Positions 16,965-25,651 of a DNA stretch of 64,000 nt are shown here, one piece after another. The notes under the pieces were generated by a model. That model was not told where the DNA came from. It worked only from the letters and a program-made list of their open reading frames with translations, and ran no database searches. Made by a program: the position numbers and the translations under genes. Position 1 is the first letter of the stretch. The number at the start of each line of letters is the position of its first letter. This stretch comes from an uncultured Bacilli bacterium (GTDB lineage: Bacteria; Bacillota_I; Bacilli_A; RFN20; CAG-826), in the NCBI GenBank assembly GCA_944375905.1, contig CALWAS010000018.1, positions 1 to 64,000 on the forward strand, read 5' to 3'.

Positions 16965-18065
16965 CTATTCCCTATACGTATCTGGTTCCTTAGCTTCATA
17001 CTCCTCGCTTGCCCAGATTAGGGTCATAGCATCGGTATCTCCGACATTTTCTATTTCATGGAAATAGCCGGGAATAACATCAATGACAGTGTAGTTGTCT
17101 CCGTCGCAAGCAATATCGATGGAAGTCATTTCGTCTTTCTTTCCCACAGGCCACATTCGATAAACAACATGACCAGTGAGACAGATGAACTTTTCGATCT
17201 TGGTCTCATGGTAGTGGCCACCTTTGACCTTGTGGGGAGCGATTACGTTCATTGAAATCTGGCCCATGTTTCCAAGACGAAGAAGTTCATTAAATGATCC
17301 CCTTGGCTCCTTACTCACCGGAATCAGATAGGAAATGTCTTCGGTAGGAAGATAGCTTAGATAAGTGGCAAACAGTTTCTTTCTAAGCCCTTCCTGAAGG
17401 GGAATTTCCTTGCTAATCCGGCTTTTCCTGCACGATTTCAGAAAACCGTTAAGCCTTCCTAAATTGGTGTCGTATTCAGGAACTACATGCGGCCAAGGAC
17501 GTGGCAAGTCACTTTCCATCTCGCCGACGAACGCCCTGGCAACGTCTACGACATAAACAAGCGTTATGGGGCGATCCGGATCGTCCACCCTCGTCTTCTC
17601 GTCATGCGCTATCTGATAGCACCAGGTTGCTACGACCGAGTTATAGAAAGGCCGACACCCCTTCCCGAACACATTGGGAAGACGAAAGATCGACGGAATG
17701 AAACCATATTCCTCGCTCTTCTTTTCGATGAGAATCTCGGCCTCCCGCTTGCTGTTTCCGTATGGGCAATCGCGTTCGGCTTGAATCGAGGAAGCAAAGA
17801 TGAGTTTCTTGCCTTTTCCGCCTTCCTTCATGGCCTCGCAGATCCTCTCCGTAAGGCCGACGTTCACGGTCTCAAACGAAGAAACGTCCTTTGGGCGATT
17901 CTCTCCCGCCAAATGGATGATTGCGTCACATTTAGAAACGATAGAGGGCAAAGTCTCCGGATCGTCGTTCCGATCAAAAGGAACAACTTCGTGTCCACGC
18001 CGCAAAAGCTCGCGGTAGACGTGCTGCCCGATGAACCCGCTTGCGCCGGTAAGAAGGACTTTCAT
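16965..18065 (-). CDS. capF: UDP-2-acetamido-2,6-dideoxy-hexosulose reductase (CapF)
   Basis: 366 residues, two domains. N-terminal SDR with GASGFIGQHV at 7-16 and the catalytic YGNSK; C-terminal cupin (from about residue 250) with GGHYHETKIEKF, which supplies metal-binding His and Glu residues. This SDR-cupin layout and the length match CapF of the UDP-L-FucNAc pathway (second step: the cupin half epimerises at C3 and the SDR half reduces the 4-keto group with NADPH). GAGGA precedes ATG 18065. The gene follows capE with 9 bases between the genes, so they form one operon. Highly specific assignment because few enzymes have this fusion. Confidence 0.93.
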   Translation of the reverse strand: MKVLLTGASGFIGQHVYRELLRRGHEVVPFDRNDDPETLPSIVSKCDAIIHLAGENRPKDVSSFETVNVGLTERICEAMKEGGKGKKLIFASSIQAERDCPYGNSKREAEILIEKKSEEYGFIPSIFRLPNVFGKGCRPFYNSVVATWCYQIAHDEKTRVDDPDRPITLVYVVDVARAFVGEMESDLPRPWPHVVPEYDTNLGRLNGFLKSCRKSRISKEIPLQEGLRKKLFATYLSYLPTEDISYLIPVSKEPRGSFNELLRLGNMGQISMNVIAPHKVKGGHYHETKIEKFICLTGHVVYRMWPVGKKDEMTSIDIACDGDNYTVIDVIPGYFHEIENVGDTDAMTLIWASEEYEAKEPDTYRE

Positions 18066-18074
18066 GCAGATTCC

Positions 18075-19076
18075 TCAGAAAAGATCAGTTAGACGAAGGA
18101 GCTGCTCCTCCATGCCTTTGAGATCAAGCCTTTCAGTATTGTGGGAATTGTAGGATTCGGCAATGTCGATGTGCTTGTTGCCTTTTTCTACATACTTATC
18201 GTAATTGAGGTCTCGATTGTCGGCCTTAATGCGGAAGAACCCTCCTTCGTCGACGGCCCTTACCATTTCCTCGGAAGTGACGAGCGTCTCATAGAGTTTC
18301 TCGCCGTGTCTAGTGCCAATGTATTCAACCCCGACATCTGAGTGCTTAAGATCGAGAACCGCTTTTGCCAAGGTATCAATCGTCGCCGAAGGAGCCTTTT
18401 GAACGAAGAGATCCCCCTGCTCGCCATGCTCAAACGCATAGAGAACAAGCTCCACCGCATCCTCCAAGGTCATCATGAACCTGGTCATATCCGGATTAGT
18501 TATGGTAAGCGGCTTTCCGGCAGCAATCTGCTCGAGGAAAAGAGGTATGACGCTTCCGCGTGAAGCCATGACATTGCCATAGCGGGTAAGACAAAAAACC
18601 GTATCCCCTTCAAGACATTGCCGAGAACGGGCAATGACATTCTTTTCCATTAAGGCTTTAGTCATGCCCATGGCATTGATTGGGTAAGCTGCTTTGTCAG
18701 TCGAAAGGAACACTGCTTTCTTGACATGGTTATGAAGGCAAGCCGTCATGACATTGTTAGAGCCGATGACATTGGTCTTAACGGCTTCCATTGGATAGAA
18801 CTCGCAGGATGGAACTTGCTTGAGGGCAGCAGCCGAGAAAACGAAATCGACCCCACGGAACGCCCCTTCGATTGCCGATAAATCTCGGACGTCGCCGATA
18901 TAGAACTTAAGGCGGTCATTCGCGTAATGCTTCCGCATGTCGTCCTGCTTTTTCTCGTCGCGGGAAAGAATGCGGATCTCGTCGATGTCGGTTTTAAGGA
19001 AGCGGTCAACGGCCGCATGGCCGAAGGAGCCAGTACCGCCCGTAATAAGAAGTTTCATTCCCTTGTAGCTTTTCAT
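18075..19076 (-). CDS. capE: UDP-GlcNAc 4,6-dehydratase/5-epimerase (CapE)
   Basis: 333 residues, short-form FlaA1/WbjB-type SDR. It removes water from UDP-GlcNAc and inverts C5, the committed step to UDP-L-FucNAc. Motifs: ITGGTGSFGHAAV near the N-terminus, SAAALKQVPSCE, and STDKAAYPINAMGMTKALME, in which Met replaces the usual SDR Tyr of YxxxK, as is known for this family. ATG 19076 is chosen: GAAGAGGT lies just upstream; GTG at 19082 would overlap that signal. With capF and capG it completes the FucNAc pathway inside the window. Confidence 0.93.
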   Translation of the reverse strand: MKSYKGMKLLITGGTGSFGHAAVDRFLKTDIDEIRILSRDEKKQDDMRKHYANDRLKFYIGDVRDLSAIEGAFRGVDFVFSAAALKQVPSCEFYPMEAVKTNVIGSNNVMTACLHNHVKKAVFLSTDKAAYPINAMGMTKALMEKNVIARSRQCLEGDTVFCLTRYGNVMASRGSVIPLFLEQIAAGKPLTITNPDMTRFMMTLEDAVELVLYAFEHGEQGDLFVQKAPSATIDTLAKAVLDLKHSDVGVEYIGTRHGEKLYETLVTSEEMVRAVDEGGFFRIKADNRDLNYDKYVEKGNKHIDIAESYNSHNTERLDLKGMEEQLLRLTDLF

Positions 19077-19144
19077 ATGCACCTCTTCAATCCATCATAG
19101 AATACTCGTAACGACGTTTGGAAAAAAGGACGTGGGCTAACGGG

Positions 19145-20713
19145 TCAGGCCTCTTTCTTTCGAAGGAAGAGGGATTTGATTTCCTTATGGAATGTAAGGA
19201 AGGCCAAAAGAACGAAGACAAAGGAAAAGAGAATGGCTTCGATCAAGAACGAAGGAATGTATCCAATGCTCGAAGTCGGTATGACGGCTTTGCTGAAAAA
19301 ATAGACGGCGACCGCCGACCCAGCAGCAAAAGCCAACAAGAGAAGGGCTTTCCAAAGGTGAGAGGGAACCGGGAGTCTTAACTTCCGCCAATAAATGAAA
19401 TGGTTAACGATGCCAAACGCGATGAAGGAAGCCGATCCAAGACCGATGACCGGCCCATAGACTTTGTATTCGTCCGGGAGATAGATGACGAGGAGAGCGG
19501 CAGCAAGAGCCCCTAGAAGGGCGATTCCCAAATCGATTCCGGCGATGAGGCCGTGCTTCTTCTTGGCACGCGCAACCTCCATGGCCGCATTCCCGGTAAG
19601 CGGAATGGCAAAGCACCAAAGATAGGCGCATCCTAGGTAGAACACCGTGTCCTTGGCCCAGGAATCGAGTCCCGTATTGTTGAGCCAAGCATAGACGAAT
19701 TCATGCCCGGAAGCCGTGAATCCTCCGGCTATGAGGGCGACGACAAGAGCCGTCGCGAACGAACATTTCCGATAAAGGGCATTTGCTTCCTCACCGTTAC
19801 CGGATACCACTGCTTCGTTAATCGAAGGAATGAATACGCGGGATATGGAAAGGGCGAATAGCGACTCGTAAGTGAAGAACTCGATGCCATAGGCGACCAA
19901 CGTTACGTCCTCGACGGCTCCGAAGGCCCCGACGGCCCAGCGTCCGAAACCGGCATTGAGTTCGGAAACGACCATCGACATGAATACGAAGGCCGAGAAG
20001 GAGAGCACCTCTTTGAGAAGCGGCTTGGCCTCGTTTAGGCTCAGCCTTTCAAAGCCCATTTCATGGTGGAAAAGCGAGGCGATTAAGCAAACGATCCCGC
20101 TTATGAGATTGGCGATGATCACTGCTATGGCAACGTAGATGGCATCTCCCCCGACGGTAAGGGCGACGGCCCCGATGGTCGCGGCGATTATCTTGGTCAG
20201 TATGTGCGCCCCTTGGTAGACGACGAAGTGGGTTTTGAAGAAGAGATGCCACGAGAAAAGCGATAGGAAGAATCCGATTCCTTGCGACAATCCGAGAATG
20301 AGCACGTAATTGGTCATCAACTCGTGCTCTGGAATGTCATATCCGGTCACGACGATGCCTGATTTGAAAAACGAATAGACGATGAGGGTGCCGATGATCT
20401 CGGCCATGGCGATGGCACCAAAAAGCCAAAGGTAGAACGTGTTGACCTTCTTGAGCCGATCTGGGCCCTCTTTCTCCGCCTTGGTGGCGAAGCGGACATA
20501 GGAGTTCTCGATTCCGAACGAGAGAAGGGAAAGGAAAAGAACGATGCTAGCCGCGTATTGATAGATCCCGTCTTTCGTCTCGCCGACAATGCTCAAGCAG
20601 TATGGAGGATAGAGAAGGGAAACGACGAGGGAGACGAGAACGGCCAGAAACGACATGAAGACGCCGGTCCTTATCCCGGCTCCATGACGCGGCTCAATGA
20701 CTTTTGATGGCAT
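19145..20713 (-). CDS. Polysaccharide flippase (MOP superfamily, Wzx-type)
   Basis: 522 residues, about fourteen hydrophobic helices, PST family. N-terminal GAGIRTGVFMSFLAVLVSLVVSLLYPPYCL, the NSYVRF element after the second helix and the long alternating hydrophobic profile fit Wzx. It exports an undecaprenyl-linked repeat. This is the second flippase of the locus, unrelated in detail to the fusion protein at 11,459-14,143 and of higher GC, like the flanking housekeeping genes. AAGGTAGG lies 5 nt before ATG 20713. The pair capE/capF downstream and the polymerase upstream suggest it serves the FucNAc-containing polymer. Confidence 0.88.
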   Translation of the reverse strand: MPSKVIEPRHGAGIRTGVFMSFLAVLVSLVVSLLYPPYCLSIVGETKDGIYQYAASIVLFLSLLSFGIENSYVRFATKAEKEGPDRLKKVNTFYLWLFGAIAMAEIIGTLIVYSFFKSGIVVTGYDIPEHELMTNYVLILGLSQGIGFFLSLFSWHLFFKTHFVVYQGAHILTKIIAATIGAVALTVGGDAIYVAIAVIIANLISGIVCLIASLFHHEMGFERLSLNEAKPLLKEVLSFSAFVFMSMVVSELNAGFGRWAVGAFGAVEDVTLVAYGIEFFTYESLFALSISRVFIPSINEAVVSGNGEEANALYRKCSFATALVVALIAGGFTASGHEFVYAWLNNTGLDSWAKDTVFYLGCAYLWCFAIPLTGNAAMEVARAKKKHGLIAGIDLGIALLGALAAALLVIYLPDEYKVYGPVIGLGSASFIAFGIVNHFIYWRKLRLPVPSHLWKALLLLAFAAGSAVAVYFFSKAVIPTSSIGYIPSFLIEAILFSFVFVLLAFLTFHKEIKSLFLRKKEA

Positions 20714-20725
20714 AGCTACCTACCT

Positions 20726-20741
20726 TTTACCCAAGGGTAAA
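20726..20741. repeat. 7-bp inverted repeat between flippase and polymerase genes
   Basis: TTTACCC-AA-GGGTAAA, a perfect palindrome with a 2-nt centre, just upstream of the flippase start. It could be an operator or a small intercistronic hairpin; no regulator is assigned. Confidence 0.35.
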
Positions 20742-20794
20742 CCAGTCCGAAACGAACCGGGCAAGATGATATACGATTGGCAAAGAGGAAGCAC

Positions 20795-22894
20795 CTATTT
20801 CTTCGCGAGCTGCTTCTTGTTGCGAAGCACCTTCCTCTCGTACAAATCGTCCATCTTGGCTTCAGCGATTAGATTGTGGCGGTCGAACGCGTGTTCGATG
20901 GCCATGAAGTAATCGTCAAAGCCGCTATCGACCATCTTAGCCGGCCTTAGCACATAAACGAGCGACCAAAGAACGACCGCAAAAAGAGACGATGTAAGAA
21001 CGAGGAACCCGTCTTCGGGAATCACGACGCTGACGCCAAAAGCGAAAACTAGCGATCCGATGACGACGAAGAGATACGGAACATAATTTCTCACAAGAGT
21101 CGTGATTGGAACATTGCTTTTGAAAAGAAATGGGATCGCGATGAAAGCAACGGCCAAGGCAAGCGAAAGAATGACGGCAATGCCCGGATCGACAAGGAAA
21201 GGAACGACATAGGCAAGCACGAGAAGGATGGTTCCTCCTAAAAGGGCAAATAGCCGCGAGAATAAGGAGAACTTCTGATCATAAGAGCCGAATACAGCCG
21301 GAGCGAAGACGGCATAAATAGCCATGCAGAAGACGCAAGCCATCCCCTTCGGCGTGGAAATGCCTACTAATTCGGAAGTTAGCCAAATTCCGAAGACAAC
21401 GGGGAGGGCGCTGAAGAAAAGCGACCTCTTCAAGGCATAGTTGGTTCTTGGCCCATCGACGATGGCGTGGGTTTTGTAGGTCGAGTAATCGGCCATGACG
21501 GCTTCCTCGATTTCAGGATGCTTATGCAAATGGTTGTAAGTCAGCGGGACGAGGGCGACAACGGCATAGAAGCCAAGCGTGGCCGAATCAAAGATCATGA
21601 GTCCGCCCATCTCGAAGAAGGTTCTTACCAAAACGGCGACGTAGATTCCAAGCGACACCGTCGATTCCTTGCATCCGCGGGCCATGGCCTTGAGTATCAC
21701 GACAAGAACCGCAATCCAGACGATGACATTGAGCGAAAGGCCCAAAATGCCATTCGAAAGGTAACTGTATATCCAGTCATTATCGGTCGGAAGGCCATGG
21801 AAGACGGAACCGGAATTGGCGCCGAAGAAAACCATCAGAGAAGATTTGACGCCCAGTCCGAAGAACATGCCGATTGGACCAAATCCATTAACCGTGTCGA
21901 TGGCCTTAAGCGTCCACTCCCATCTCGCGCCAACCGTGTCGAAGCCAATGTTGATTATGCTGGCGAAGATGTCTTTGAAGACATTGAGAAGAGGGGCATT
22001 TCCCTTTTCGTCTGGAATTACGAAGTAGATGACGATTCCAGCTAAAACAAGCAAAACCCCCATCAAAATTAGTAAGTTCCTAATCTTATGGGCTTTGAAT
22101 GACCGGGCAAAGCACATGATCGGCATCACTATCATCATGAACAGCACGATGATCGAATGGGTCCTGGACATAAGCGGAATCTGCATGAGGGCAAGGAAGA
22201 CCACGATCAGCCACCGCCACCACCGCGGGGTCCGCGCCAGGACGAGAAACTCCGAAAGGAAAGCGACGAAAAGGACGAACCCGAATATATTCTTGTTAGC
22301 ATAAAAGCTCCCAATGTCTTGGTTCATTTTCCCTTCCGTGAAGAAGAGCTTCCACGCCTCGTTTTCCATGACCAGCGACCCGGCAATTGAAAGAATCGCA
22401 ATGAAGACGATTATCCTGAGAACGTACCTTATCCACATCGTTCCGCCAATAATCCTGGGAAGAACGCTGTAAGCCAAGAAAAAGGTCAGGGCATTGAGAA
22501 AGCCAAGGATGATGAACCTCGCCTTATAAGCAATATCGAAAGTGAATACTACATTGCCGTCGTAGATAACATCATTGCAGTTCATGACAACCGCGACGGT
22601 ATTGCCGGCCGCAAGCAAAAGCGCTATTAAAAGCCAGCCCCACTGAGTGGTAGTCCGATAGCCGAAATAGGCTATGGAAAGAATGGATACCCCCAATAGA
22701 AAAGCTAGTCCGGAAAGAGCAAAGAATTGAAAGTTGTCGATTTTGCCTATGAAATCGCCATTCGCCAAAAGCCCGTTTCCCTCAAGCAAGAAGAAGAAAA
22801 CGATTACGTACAGCGTCCCCAGAATCCCAACCATGAACGATTGGGGCCGAGGAGGCACGATTTTTCGATGAATGATGGACGATATGGCTGCCAT
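20795..22894 (-). CDS. O-antigen ligase/polymerase family membrane protein
   Basis: 699 residues with many helices and the large extracytoplasmic loop of the Wzy/WaaL (Wzy_C) family: GSFYANKNIFGFVLFV followed by LMSRTHSIIVLFMM, and a loop with GARWEWTLKAIDTVNGFGPIG and a conserved LPTDNDWIYSYLSNGILGL segment. It either polymerises repeat units or ligates the finished chain to a lipid or wall acceptor. It is longer than the usual 400-450 residues because of an extra C-terminal membrane block (roughly from residue 500) and a basic tail (YERKVLRNKKQLAKK). It lies between the hydrolase and the flippase, same strand, and is probably co-transcribed. Confidence 0.82.
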   Translation of the reverse strand: MAAISSIIHRKIVPPRPQSFMVGILGTLYVIVFFFLLEGNGLLANGDFIGKIDNFQFFALSGLAFLLGVSILSIAYFGYRTTTQWGWLLIALLLAAGNTVAVVMNCNDVIYDGNVVFTFDIAYKARFIILGFLNALTFFLAYSVLPRIIGGTMWIRYVLRIIVFIAILSIAGSLVMENEAWKLFFTEGKMNQDIGSFYANKNIFGFVLFVAFLSEFLVLARTPRWWRWLIVVFLALMQIPLMSRTHSIIVLFMMIVMPIMCFARSFKAHKIRNLLILMGVLLVLAGIVIYFVIPDEKGNAPLLNVFKDIFASIINIGFDTVGARWEWTLKAIDTVNGFGPIGMFFGLGVKSSLMVFFGANSGSVFHGLPTDNDWIYSYLSNGILGLSLNVIVWIAVLVVILKAMARGCKESTVSLGIYVAVLVRTFFEMGGLMIFDSATLGFYAVVALVPLTYNHLHKHPEIEEAVMADYSTYKTHAIVDGPRTNYALKRSLFFSALPVVFGIWLTSELVGISTPKGMACVFCMAIYAVFAPAVFGSYDQKFSLFSRLFALLGGTILLVLAYVVPFLVDPGIAVILSLALAVAFIAIPFLFKSNVPITTLVRNYVPYLFVVIGSLVFAFGVSVVIPEDGFLVLTSSLFAVVLWSLVYVLRPAKMVDSGFDDYFMAIEHAFDRHNLIAEAKMDDLYERKVLRNKKQLAKK

Positions 22895-22917
22895 ACAGTG
22901 CGGCTACCTTACCATTT

Positions 22918-23847
22918 TCAGTTTGACTTTGCATCCCCTTCAAAGAAGGGGGAGACAAAATCGAGGATGTCGCGATAGACTTCTTCCTTCTTCGCCTCAT
23001 TGAGAATCTCGTGGCGCATGCCGCCATATATCTTGCACGAAACATCCCTCACCCCAAGATTTTCGTACATCCGCCGGAGCCTTATCACGCCTTTCGACAT
23101 CTCGCCGACCGGATCGTCTTCGCCAGCCAGGAGAAGGAGATGCTCTTTCTTCGCGATCTTTTTCAGGTTCCCCTTTTTGTAAATTTCGCTCATGCCGCGG
23201 AGGAACTCCTTCCAAAAGCCGTTCGTGTTCACGGCCCCGCAATAGGGATCGTTCCGGTAGGAAGCGACATTTCCCTCGTCATAGGAAAGCCAGTCGAAAT
23301 CGGACTTGCGGTTCTTGATGGCTTTTGAGTATGCGCCCAAACCCATCTTTTGGACTAGATGGCTGGGCTTATCGAAGTTCTTCTCATTCGCGATGAGCGA
23401 AGAAATGGCAAAGGCCAGTTTCATTTTCATGAGACACGGCCCGTTTGAGCCAATCATCACCGCGAAGGATACCGTCGAAGGAAACAACTCGAGATAGCGC
23501 TGAACCATGAATGACCCCATCGAGTGGCCCATGATTCCAACGGGCAGCGCGCGTTCCTTCCGGAGCTTTTCGACCATCTTGTTGGCAAAGCGCACGGTAT
23601 CGTCGAAGTCCCCCTTCTTCCACACTTGAAGACGGTCGGGGGAATCGGCATTGAGACCTTGGCCCGGCGCATCGAGGACATAAAGGGAAATGCCGTTTTC
23701 GTTCAAGAAACGGGCAAAGTCCTCATAGCGGAGGGAATGCTCGTCCATCCCAGTGAGAAAAACGACATCTATCCTTGGATTTTCAACGGCAAAAGCCCTT
23801 CCTTTTAAGCATTTTCCGCGAATTCCGTCTAGAGAAAACGTTTCCAT
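22918..23847 (-). CDS. Alpha/beta hydrolase, monoacylglycerol-lipase/lysophospholipase-like
   Basis: 309 residues. The serine-hydrolase triad is visible: nucleophile in GHSMGS, Asp in AGEDDPVG, His in GGMRHEIL. The DAPGQGLN and the RYLELFP segment after the nucleophile are as in PldB/YtpA-type enzymes, which cleave monoacyl lipids. A TATAAT box lies 21 nt upstream of ATG 23847 with AAAGGA between. No signal peptide, so cytoplasmic. Position next to lipid-linked glycan genes suggests a role in recycling or trimming lipid carriers or precursors, but this is only context. Confidence 0.82.
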   Translation of the reverse strand: METFSLDGIRGKCLKGRAFAVENPRIDVVFLTGMDEHSLRYEDFARFLNENGISLYVLDAPGQGLNADSPDRLQVWKKGDFDDTVRFANKMVEKLRKERALPVGIMGHSMGSFMVQRYLELFPSTVSFAVMIGSNGPCLMKMKLAFAISSLIANEKNFDKPSHLVQKMGLGAYSKAIKNRKSDFDWLSYDEGNVASYRNDPYCGAVNTNGFWKEFLRGMSEIYKKGNLKKIAKKEHLLLLAGEDDPVGEMSKGVIRLRRMYENLGVRDVSCKIYGGMRHEILNEAKKEEVYRDILDFVSPFFEGDAKSN

Positions 23848-23894
23848 GTGGCAACCGTCCTTTTCTCAATTATAAGGGGAGGAAACGCAAGAAA

Positions 23895-24887
23895 CTACGA
23901 ACGCTTTCTAGACAAAAGGAACGCAACAAGCAAAGAGAAGATGGAAAGAATTAGGACAACGAGGATGCCATAGGCCGACATTGGGAAAAGAACATCGAAG
24001 GCATCGCCATCGACAAACGATCCAAGAAGATAGTTGACCCCGAGAGACGCAAGGTATCCAACAAGGAGCGAAGCAGTAGCTCCGACTGCAACATACTGAA
24101 CTCCCCGTTCCTTCAAATATGCGGCGACCAAGCTGCAATAGACATATCCATACATCGCGGCGATGAGCACGACCAGCACGACAAGGAAGGCCCCCATCCC
24201 AAAATCGGAAACGGAGAAGACGGCGCCGGCCAAGGCCGCGCCAATTCCGGAAAGCAAGCCAAATAAAGCCAAGAGCAGATATGTAAACCACTCATTCCTG
24301 AGATGATTTCCGAGATTGATGGGAGGGTAGACATCGCCCAGGCGTTCGTAGCGCCCGATCTCGGTTTCCCTCACATGAGGCTTGTTCCTTCTTTTGAAGA
24401 CAATAGGCAATTCCCTAGAGGTAGAAAAAAGCTTCAATAGCTCTTCTTCCCTACCGCGGTTTTCCCTTTCGTCTAAATCGAAGGATAGATAAAGGCAGTT
24501 TTCTTCTTTAAGAGACTTGAGAAGACCGGATACGCGATCTTCGTTGCTCTGTTCGTCTTCGCCCTTCTTTGGAGATAGGGAAGCAATGTGCTCGACGATC
24601 TCCTTTTGTTTCTCATAAGGGGCAAGAAAAACGGCTTTGGCGAATCCGATCTTCCTTATCGAAAGAGCCAACTCAAAAAACGGTTCCTTAACATCCTTCG
24701 AAGAGAAAATCTCCTTCTCGCCATCAAGAATCTTGACCTCGCCGTCTTCATAGTACGGGGACATGAATCCGATCAAATCAAAGTCATCGGAGTTCAGAAT
24801 GTTTACTCCAGGAGAAAGAGAAACGACGAGGGCGTCGCCGCCATCACGCTTGGCAATGAATCTAATGGAGCCCATCGACGAAATCAT
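23895..24887 (-). CDS. Membrane protein of unknown function with N-terminal soluble domain
   Basis: 330 residues, not recognised. Residues 1 to about 200 are soluble and charged; four hydrophobic helices follow (near 203-225, 230-255, 262-285 and 295-325), ending in RKRS. The N-terminal half contains no catalytic motif that I know. Start could also be ATG 24875 (MGSIRF), four codons later. The gene is divergent from the initiating sugar transferase (about 120 bp apart by the preferred starts) and downstream reads toward the hydrolase, so it may share control with glycan synthesis. Confidence 0.6.
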   Translation of the reverse strand: MISSMGSIRFIAKRDGGDALVVSLSPGVNILNSDDFDLIGFMSPYYEDGEVKILDGEKEIFSSKDVKEPFFELALSIRKIGFAKAVFLAPYEKQKEIVEHIASLSPKKGEDEQSNEDRVSGLLKSLKEENCLYLSFDLDERENRGREEELLKLFSTSRELPIVFKRRNKPHVRETEIGRYERLGDVYPPINLGNHLRNEWFTYLLLALFGLLSGIGAALAGAVFSVSDFGMGAFLVVLVVLIAAMYGYVYCSLVAAYLKERGVQYVAVGATASLLVGYLASLGVNYLLGSFVDGDAFDVLFPMSAYGILVVLILSIFSLLVAFLLSRKRS

Positions 24888-25005
24888 AAACCCTGGCCAA
24901 AGATATGAATAGGGCCGACAGACGCTGCGAACTCTGGCTCTATTTCTTTACATATTGCGACTCGGCTTTTTGACATTCGCCTCGAATTCGAAGAAGATAT
25001 GTCGA

Positions 25006-25614
25006 ATGCTGGCCCCGGGGCAAAAGATATATCTTCCTATCAAGCGGCTTGTCGACATCGGCGGTTCCCTTTTCGGAATCATCGTTTTGTCCCCCATTTT
25101 GCTTTTTGCCCTCATTGCCGGTGCGATATCCTTCCATGGCCATCCGATCTTCAAGTCGATTCGGCTGGGAAAAAACGAAAAGCCGTTCGCCTTCTATAAG
25201 TTCCGCTCGATGAAAATCGGCGCCCCGATGAAAGGAGCCGAGGACTTCACCGACGAGGAAAAGAAGAAATACACGACGAAATGGGGAACCTTCATAAGGA
25301 AAACCTCGATCGACGAAATGCTTCAGCTTTTCTCGATTCTCAAAGGCGACATGTCGTTCATCGGCCCGCGTCCGATGCTCTCGGCCGAACTCGAACCCGA
25401 GCTCTATGCTGCCCGCAAATCGTTCAAGCCGACCGCCTTTGAGATGAGGCCGGGTTTATCGGGCTATGCCCAGATCGTCATGAAACGCGACCCCGACGTC
25501 ATGGAAAAGGCCAAAAACGATTCCTATTACGTCAAGAATTTTTCCATGTGGATGGACATCAAGCTCTTCGTCCTCTCCTTCATGGTGCTGTTCGGCTATA
25601 ACGCCGGAAAATGA
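25006..25614 (+). CDS. Initiating undecaprenyl-phosphate sugar-1-phosphate transferase
   Basis: 202 residues, bacterial sugar transferase family (PglC/WbaP core). It links the first sugar phosphate to undecaprenyl phosphate and so starts the repeat unit. One N-terminal re-entrant hydrophobic helix (about 12-42, GGSLFGIIVLSPILLFALI), then KFRSMK, the catalytic Asp-Glu pair in SIDEMLQ, and DMSFIGPRPM with RPGLSGYAQ. The size equals that of the minimal monotopic form. ATG 25006 is preferred because the family normally begins close to the KRLVDI segment; a TTG at 24955 would add 17 residues without a ribosome binding site. Which sugar is used cannot be read from sequence. Confidence 0.9.
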   Translation: MLAPGQKIYLPIKRLVDIGGSLFGIIVLSPILLFALIAGAISFHGHPIFKSIRLGKNEKPFAFYKFRSMKIGAPMKGAEDFTDEEKKKYTTKWGTFIRKTSIDEMLQLFSILKGDMSFIGPRPMLSAELEPELYAARKSFKPTAFEMRPGLSGYAQIVMKRDPDVMEKAKNDSYYVKNFSMWMDIKLFVLSFMVLFGYNAGK

Positions 25615-25638
25615 AAAACAGCCGGCAAAAACCGGCTG
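25614..25638 (-). terminator. Intrinsic terminator between sugar transferase and galE
   Basis: CAGCCGG (25619-25625) and CCGGCTG (25632-25638) pair around a CAAAAA loop. On the minus strand five T follow the stem, so it best terminates galE; it may also slow plus-strand transcription. Confidence 0.75.
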
Positions 25639-25651
25639 CTTTCCTTCGATT

